This document shows, piece after piece, positions 13,944-18,017 of a stretch of DNA of 18,017 nucleotides (positions are counted from its first letter, which is position 1; every line of letters begins with the position of its first letter). The DNA is from JAJKJG01 sp036556825 (GTDB lineage: Bacteria > Pseudomonadota > Alphaproteobacteria > Rhizobiales > Beijerinckiaceae). A model generated the notes under the pieces. The model saw nothing but the letters and a program-made list of their open reading frames with translations. It was not told the origin of the DNA and did not search any database. Location: positions 1 through 18,017 of the forward strand of contig DATBIR010000011.1 of NCBI GenBank assembly GCA_036556825.1, read 5' to 3'. Both the position numbers and the translations under genes were made by a program.

Positions 13944-13960
13944 ATGTTCTAATATAACAT
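13944..13960. promoter_or_regulatory. Zur-box-like operator of the zinc operon
   Basis: A 17-base palindrome of the pattern ATGTT-cTAATAt-AACAT: seven of eight base pairs are symmetric around A13952. It is very AT-rich within GC-rich surroundings and matches the type of site bound by Zur, the zinc-sensing Fur-family repressor, in alphaproteobacteria. On the minus strand it contains TATATT (13951-13956), a likely -10 element, so bound Zur would block polymerase. The nearest -35 match is weak. It lies 4 bases upstream of the first gene of the zinc operon. Confidence 0.8.
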
Positions 13961-13962
13961 CC

Positions 13963-14199
13963 TCGGCTTGGCCGCCAGGGCTGGAGCTTCCCCCTGGAAC
14001 GGCCGGGGCGACCCGCAGGCCGCGGGGCGGCGGGACAAAAAGCCTTGTGGTTTGACGCTTCGTCGCAAAAGACCTCGCCCGTCCCGACGTTGTCGCCGCC
14101 GGCGTGGCAGGGGCAAGCCGACGCAGGTCCGGCGTTCCCGTCGGCACGCCATGGTGCGGGATCTCGGCGTGCTGCGGATTCGCGAGCGAGGGAGGGCGC
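13963..14199. other. Intergenic region upstream of the zinc operon
   Basis: 237 bases between the OpgD-like stop and the Zur-box-like site. Reading frames extend across it but have no family features. A partial palindrome TTTGACG...CGTCGCAAA (about 14050-14070) is visible, and nothing else I can support. It presumably holds the end of the upstream transcript and the -35 region of the zinc promoter. Confidence 0.4.
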
Positions 14200-15774
14200 T
14201 CAGACCGGCGGGTGATATTGGTAGAGCCAGGTCTCGCTGAGGACGGTCTCGCCGTTGCGCAGGTAGCAGCGCATCTCGACCGGCTCGGCCCCGGTCACGG
14301 TGAGGTCGAACTCGGCCCGCCAGTGGCCTGGCACGTCGTTCGGCACGGCCTCGGTGCGGACGTAGGAGAATTCACCGCGGGAGGCCCACAACACCGGCTC
14401 CGGCAGCACGCCCTTGGCGAGGCGGGTCAGCGGCTCGCCCTTGAACTCGACCATGAACTTGCGGAGCCCCTGGGGGCGCGGGCGGCCGGGCTGGCCGCCA
14501 TTGCCAAGCCGCGTCGCGACGCAGCGCGCCAGCGGCGAGGGATACGGCTCGTCGGCGACCCAATGCATGCGATAGCGGAATTCGTGCGCCTGCCCGGAAC
14601 GGGCCGGCTCGGCGGGGACCCACATGGCGACGATGTTGTCGTGGATCTCGTCGTCGGTCGGGATCTCGACGAGCTGGACCGCGCCCCGGCCCCAGTCGTT
14701 GAGCGGCTCAACCCACAGCGAGGGGCGGCGATCGTAATAGACCCCGTCCTGGTAGTGATCGAAGGCGCGGTCGCGCTGCATCAGACCGAAGCCGCGCGGC
14801 TGCACGTCGGTGAAGGCGGAGGCTGTGGTGCGCGGCGGATTGTTGAGCGGACGCCAGATGCGCTCGCCGGCTCCGGTCCATAAGGCGAGGCCGTCGGAAT
14901 CGTGGATTTCCGGTCGCCAGTCGATCGCAGTCTGCTTGACGGTCTCCGAGAACCAGAACATCGAGGTGAGCGGCGCAATGCCCAGGCGGCTGACGTCGCG
15001 GCGCAGATAAAGTGCCTTGTCCACATCCATGATGACGGCCGCGCCCCGGTGCATGACGAAGCGGAACGCGCCGGCAAGGCTGGGCCCGTTCAGCAGGGCA
15101 TAGACCGTGACCGCGTCGGTGCCCGGAGCCGGCGTCTCGAAGAAGATATGCGTGAAGTCGGGGAACTCCTCGCGGGTGTCGAAGACCGCCGTGTCCACGG
15201 CCACGCCGCGGGCCGACAGCCCGTATTGATAAAGCTCGCCGATGGCCCGGAAATACGAAGCGCCCAGGAAGGCCACCCAGTCGTTCTTGCGCCAGTCGAG
15301 CGGGCCGTCGCGACGCTCCTGCCAGCGGAAGCCGGCAAATCCCGAATTGGCCGGCAGCTGCCGCGCCGGCGAGTTCGCCGGCATGTCGAAATAGGCGCTG
15401 TCGTAAATGATTTCACGCGCGTCGCCGCCTTCGATGACGTGCATGCGCACAGGACTCCGGAAGAATCGCCCGAGATGGAAGAAGGTGACCGGATAGGGGC
15501 TGGGCCCGTCGGCCCAGAGGGCCAGGTCCGTGCGGAAACGGATCTTTCCGTGCGCGTCATAATCGATCTGGTCGAGGACCTCGGCCGCCGGGCGCGGGGG
15601 AGCGAGATAAGGCGAGCGCGCAAGATCGCGCGCCCGCTCCTTGACGCGGTCGAAGGAGAACGGAAAGGCAGGGCCGAGCTTCAGGCCATCGCCACCGAAC
15701 GCGGAGGCCGTGAAACCGGCCGCGAACGCGCCCGTCGCGAGGGCGCCTGTCAGCAACGAACGTCGATCTATCAT
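14200..15774 (-). CDS. opgD: Periplasmic glucan protein, OpgD/MdoG family, Tat-exported
   Basis: A 524-residue paralogue of the protein at 2548-4095. The N-terminus MIDRRSLLTGALATGAFAAG is a twin-arginine signal like that of E. coli OpgD. Family blocks are NSGFAGFR, AFLGASYFR, YGLSARGVAV, HDSDGLALW, PRGFGLMQRDRAFDHYQD, YYDRRPSLWVEPLNDWG and VQLVEIPTDDEIHDNIVAMW. The DHYQDGVYYDRRPSLWVEP run is much closer to OpgD than to OpgG. OpgD and OpgG are GH186 proteins acting on beta-1,2-glucans in E. coli. A Gly/Pro/Arg-rich insert (GNGGQPGRPRPQG) lies in the C-terminal third, before the last beta-sandwich domain. ATG 15774 fits the signal. No glucan synthase gene is adjacent. It is divergent from the flavoprotein at 15900. 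Confidence 0.93.
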   Translation of the reverse strand: MIDRRSLLTGALATGAFAAGFTASAFGGDGLKLGPAFPFSFDRVKERARDLARSPYLAPPRPAAEVLDQIDYDAHGKIRFRTDLALWADGPSPYPVTFFHLGRFFRSPVRMHVIEGGDAREIIYDSAYFDMPANSPARQLPANSGFAGFRWQERRDGPLDWRKNDWVAFLGASYFRAIGELYQYGLSARGVAVDTAVFDTREEFPDFTHIFFETPAPGTDAVTVYALLNGPSLAGAFRFVMHRGAAVIMDVDKALYLRRDVSRLGIAPLTSMFWFSETVKQTAIDWRPEIHDSDGLALWTGAGERIWRPLNNPPRTTASAFTDVQPRGFGLMQRDRAFDHYQDGVYYDRRPSLWVEPLNDWGRGAVQLVEIPTDDEIHDNIVAMWVPAEPARSGQAHEFRYRMHWVADEPYPSPLARCVATRLGNGGQPGRPRPQGLRKFMVEFKGEPLTRLAKGVLPEPVLWASRGEFSYVRTEAVPNDVPGHWRAEFDLTVTGAEPVEMRCYLRNGETVLSETWLYQYHPPV

Positions 15775-15827
15775 GGATGGTTACTACGCATATGTTGGTG
15801 CGCCGCTTATGAAGGCAATCATGTCGG

Positions 15828-15847
15828 CGCGAAGGCAGACCTTCGCG
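15828..15847. promoter_or_regulatory. Inverted repeat in the opgD-flavoprotein divergent region
   Basis: CGCGAAGG (15828-15835) and CCTTCGCG (15840-15847) are perfect complements around a CAGA loop. They are the only strong dyad in the 125 bases between the divergent starts, 53 bases from each. It may be a regulator binding site; no family can be named. Confidence 0.4.
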
Positions 15848-15899
15848 ACGTCAATATAGGCTAAAGGTTTAAGCTTCGCTGGGGTTGTGGAAAACGTCT

Positions 15900-17015
15900 G
15901 TGGAAACAGTTGACACCGTTGTCATCGGCGCAGGAGTGGTGGGGCTTGCGGCGGCCCGGAGCCTTGCGCTCGCCGGCCGGGAAGTCCTCGTGCTCGAGGC
16001 CGCCGACGCGATTGGCACCGAAACCAGCTCGCGCAACTCGGAAGTGATCCACGCCGGGATCTATTACCCGAAGGGCAGCCTCAAGGCTGCCCTGTGTGTG
16101 GCCGGCAAGCAGGCACTTTACGCCTACTGCGCCGAGCGCGGCATCGCCGCGAGGCCGCTCGGCAAGCTGATCGTCGCCATCGACGAGGAGCAGACCGCCG
16201 GGCTCGCGTTGATCCGGCGCGCCGCCGAGGCGAACGGCGTGACCGACCTCTCCTGGATCGGGGCCGCCGAGCTTGAGCGTCTCGAGCCGAGTGTGCGCGG
16301 CGTCGCGGCGCTTCTGTCACCCAGCTCGGGTATCGTGGACAGCCATGCGCTGATGCTCGCCCTCCAGGCCGATATCGAGAACAACGGCGGCATGGTCGTG
16401 TTCACGAGCCCGCTCGGCGGCGGCGAGGTCACCGACGAGGGTATCCGGCTGTGGGTCGGTGGCGCCGAGCCAATCGAGCTGCTGGCGCGGCGCGTCGTCA
16501 ATGCCGCCGGGCTGTGGGCGACGGCGATCGCCGAGCGCCTCGATGGCTTCCCGAAAAAACGCATCCCGCCCGCCTATTTCGCAAGGGGCGTTTATTTTGG
16601 CCTGGCGGGCGTGCGCGCGCCGTTCCGGCGGCTGATCTATCCGATCCCGGAGCCCGGCGGGCTCGGCATCCACGCCACCATCGATCTCGCCGGGCAGGTC
16701 CGCTTCGGGCCGGATGTCGAATGGGTCGAGCGGCCAAGCTACGAGGTCGATCCCGGCCGCGCCGCGCGGTTCTATACGGCGATCCGCACCTACTGGCCGA
16801 GCTTGCCGGACGGCGCCCTCGAGCCCGCCTATGCCGGCGTGCGGCCCAAGGTGACCGGCCCTGGCGAGCCGGCCGGAGACTTCATCATCCAGGGGCCGCG
16901 GCAGCACGGCTGCGCCGGCCTCGTCAACCTGTTCGGAATCGAGTCGCCGGGCCTCACGGCGTCGCTCGCCATCGGTGACTACGCCGCCGCCTTGTTGCAG
17001 GATGAGCCGCCGTAA
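15900..17015 (+). CDS. FAD-dependent oxidoreductase, L-2-hydroxyglutarate oxidase (LhgO)-like
   Basis: A 371-residue DAO-type flavoprotein. The FAD dinucleotide motif VVIGAGVVG is at residues 7-15, with the second-strand Glu33 (VLVLEAADAIG). The SSRNSEVIHAGIYYPKGSLKA block at 43-63 is the hallmark of the LhgO/L2HGDH group. The C-terminus carries FGIESPGLTASLAIGDYAA for the FAD tail. LhgO oxidises L-2-hydroxyglutarate to 2-oxoglutarate and passes electrons to the quinone pool; this shorter alphaproteobacterial form may act on a related 2-hydroxy acid. GTG 15900 is preferred because it places the Rossmann strand close to the N-terminus; TTG 15885 is in frame upstream. It is followed after 31 bases by a TRAP permease, suggesting uptake and oxidation of one organic acid. 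Confidence 0.85.
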   Translation: METVDTVVIGAGVVGLAAARSLALAGREVLVLEAADAIGTETSSRNSEVIHAGIYYPKGSLKAALCVAGKQALYAYCAERGIAARPLGKLIVAIDEEQTAGLALIRRAAEANGVTDLSWIGAAELERLEPSVRGVAALLSPSSGIVDSHALMLALQADIENNGGMVVFTSPLGGGEVTDEGIRLWVGGAEPIELLARRVVNAAGLWATAIAERLDGFPKKRIPPAYFARGVYFGLAGVRAPFRRLIYPIPEPGGLGIHATIDLAGQVRFGPDVEWVERPSYEVDPGRAARFYTAIRTYWPSLPDGALEPAYAGVRPKVTGPGEPAGDFIIQGPRQHGCAGLVNLFGIESPGLTASLAIGDYAAALLQDEPP

Positions 17016-17046
17016 AACCACAAGAACGAATAACGGGAGGAAGGGA

Positions 17047-18017
17047 TTGGCGGAGGACACCAGGACGGACAAGGAGCCTGCCGTCATTTCGACGGAGGCG
17101 TTGCGCAAAGCCGAGTCCTACGTCGAGGCGGAGGAGGGGGCCACCAACCGGCTGTTCGGCTGGCCCGGCCGGATCGTGACCGTCATTGCGATCGCGATGA
17201 GCCTGTTCCATCTCTACGCCGCGTATTTCATCGTGCCGACGCAGGAGTTGCGCTACGCGCACGTCGCCTTCGTCCTGCTGCTCAGCTTCCTTCTGTTTCC
17301 GGTTGCGGCGCGCTTTCGCAACCGTATCCGCTGGTGGGACGCGGCTCCTGCGCTCCTCGCCGTCGCCACTATCGGCTATGCGCTGTGGGGCGGCGAGGAT
17401 TTCACCGACCGCGCCACGGTCCCGCTGCGCATGGACGTGATCGTCGGCGTCGTGTTCATCGTGCTGCTGCTCGAGGCGACGCGGCGAACGACCGGGCCGA
17501 TCATGCCGATCGTCGCGATCCTGTTCATCCTCTATGCGATGACCGGCCCGTATCTGCCGCCGCCGTGGACGCATCGCGGCTATGATCTCTTCCGCCTCGT
17601 GGGGCACCTCTTCATTACGCTCGAGGGCATCTTCGGAGTCGCCGTCGATGTCTCTTCGACGTTGATCATTCTGTTCACGATCTATGGTGCCTTCCTGCAG
17701 CATTCGGGCGCGGGGAAGTTCTTCATCGATTTCTCGCTGGCGCTGATGGGCGGCAAACCGAACAGCGCCGGTCGCACGGTCGTGCTGTCGTCGTTCCTGC
17801 TCGGCGGGCCGTCAGGCTCCGGCGTGGCAACGACGGTGATGATCGGCACGGTCGCGTATCCGATGATGGCGAAGGCCGGCTTCGAGCGGAACGCCGCCGG
17901 CGGCCTGCTCGCGGCCGGCGGGCTCGGCGCGATCCTGTCGCCGCCGGTGCTCGGCGCCGCCGCCTTCCTGATCGCCGAGTTCCTGAAGATCAGCTACCTC
18001 GACGTCATCTGGATGGC
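17047..18017 (+). CDS. TRAP transporter fused permease (4TM-12TM), 5' part
   Basis: The frame is open from a TTG at 17047 to the window edge: 323 complete codons, with the C-terminus missing. The TTG is chosen because GGAGG (17036-17040) lies 6 bases upstream. After a charged N-terminus of about 40 residues come hydrophobic segments of the small DctQ-like part (IVTVIAIAMSLFHLYAAYF; FVLLLSFLLFPVAARFRNR). Then the large DctM-like part follows, with SSTLIILFTIYGAFLQHSGAGKFFIDFSLALMGG, SSFLLGGPSGSGVATTVM and GGLLAAGGLGAILSPPVLGAAAFLIAEF. This is the fused-permease class that works with TAXI-type periplasmic binding proteins and uses an ion gradient to import organic acids. No binding protein lies within the window. 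The substrate may be the one oxidised by the flavoprotein just upstream (inference). Confidence 0.92.
   Translation, partial: MAEDTRTDKEPAVISTEALRKAESYVEAEEGATNRLFGWPGRIVTVIAIAMSLFHLYAAYFIVPTQELRYAHVAFVLLLSFLLFPVAARFRNRIRWWDAAPALLAVATIGYALWGGEDFTDRATVPLRMDVIVGVVFIVLLLEATRRTTGPIMPIVAILFILYAMTGPYLPPPWTHRGYDLFRLVGHLFITLEGIFGVAVDVSSTLIILFTIYGAFLQHSGAGKFFIDFSLALMGGKPNSAGRTVVLSSFLLGGPSGSGVATTVMIGTVAYPMMAKAGFERNAAGGLLAAGGLGAILSPPVLGAAAFLIAEFLKISYLDVIWM

Noticed and set aside
11559..13952. A 797-codon open frame on the + strand across the zinc transporter genes
   Set aside because: It is antisense to three well-supported transporter genes, has low-complexity Arg/Gly/Ala/Asp/Gln composition and no domain. 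GC-rich third positions keep the opposite strand open.
14104..14883. A + strand frame overlapping the OpgD-like gene
   Set aside because: It is a shadow of the minus-strand glucan gene, without a ribosome site or family features.

Overview
The window is GC-rich, densely coded DNA of an alphaproteobacterium, most likely in the order Hyphomicrobiales (Rhizobiales). Three things point there. Homospermidine synthase sits beside a type III-fold ornithine decarboxylase. There is a Zur-box-like palindrome of the ATGTT-TATAAT-AACAT type. Two families of dispersed palindromes typical of this order are present (GTCATCCCGG...CCGGGATGAC and GCATGATC-CGGCAAAGTGG). No rRNA, tRNA, CRISPR array, insertion sequence or prophage gene was recognised. 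It reads as ordinary chromosome with well-formed operons.

Layout from left to right. Positions 18-959 (-) encode an EamA/DMT-type permease, divergent from a rhodanese-ChrB protein (1128-1994, +). A composite palindromic repeat follows (1933-2033). A minus-strand pair comes next: an OpgG-like periplasmic glucan protein with a Tat-type signal (2548-4095), coupled by a 4-base overlap to a RimI-like acetyltransferase (2069-2551). Positions 4096-4763 form a long intergenic control region with a good sigma70-like promoter, a highly structured leader RNA (probably the speF element) and an internal intrinsic terminator. It leads into a polyamine module on the + strand: ornithine decarboxylase (4764-5912), a YhbS-like acetyltransferase (6087-6656) and homospermidine synthase (6779-8212). 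Together these convert ornithine to putrescine and then to sym-homospermidine.

The minus strand from 13940 down to 8895 looks like one zinc-homeostasis operon. A Zur-box-like palindrome (13944-13960) lies directly before a 53-residue His-rich single-pass membrane protein. Then come the ABC transporter genes aztA, aztB and aztC, a COG0523/CobW-family GTPase with a His-rich insert, and a cytoplasmic WD40 beta-propeller protein. A DUF2937-like membrane protein (8213-8758, -) lies beyond it, convergent with homospermidine synthase with no base between the two stop codons.

Upstream of the zinc operon is a second Tat-exported glucan protein, OpgD-like (14200-15774, -). Divergent from it, on the + strand, are an L-2-hydroxyglutarate oxidase-like flavoprotein (15900-17015) and a fused TRAP transporter permease that starts at a TTG codon (17047) and runs off the window.

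The most interesting items are the small His-rich membrane protein under an apparent Zur box with an almost leaderless start, the AztABC + CobW + WD40 assembly, the promoter/leader/terminator architecture before ornithine decarboxylase, and a palindromic repeat that has become the C-terminus of the ChrB protein.
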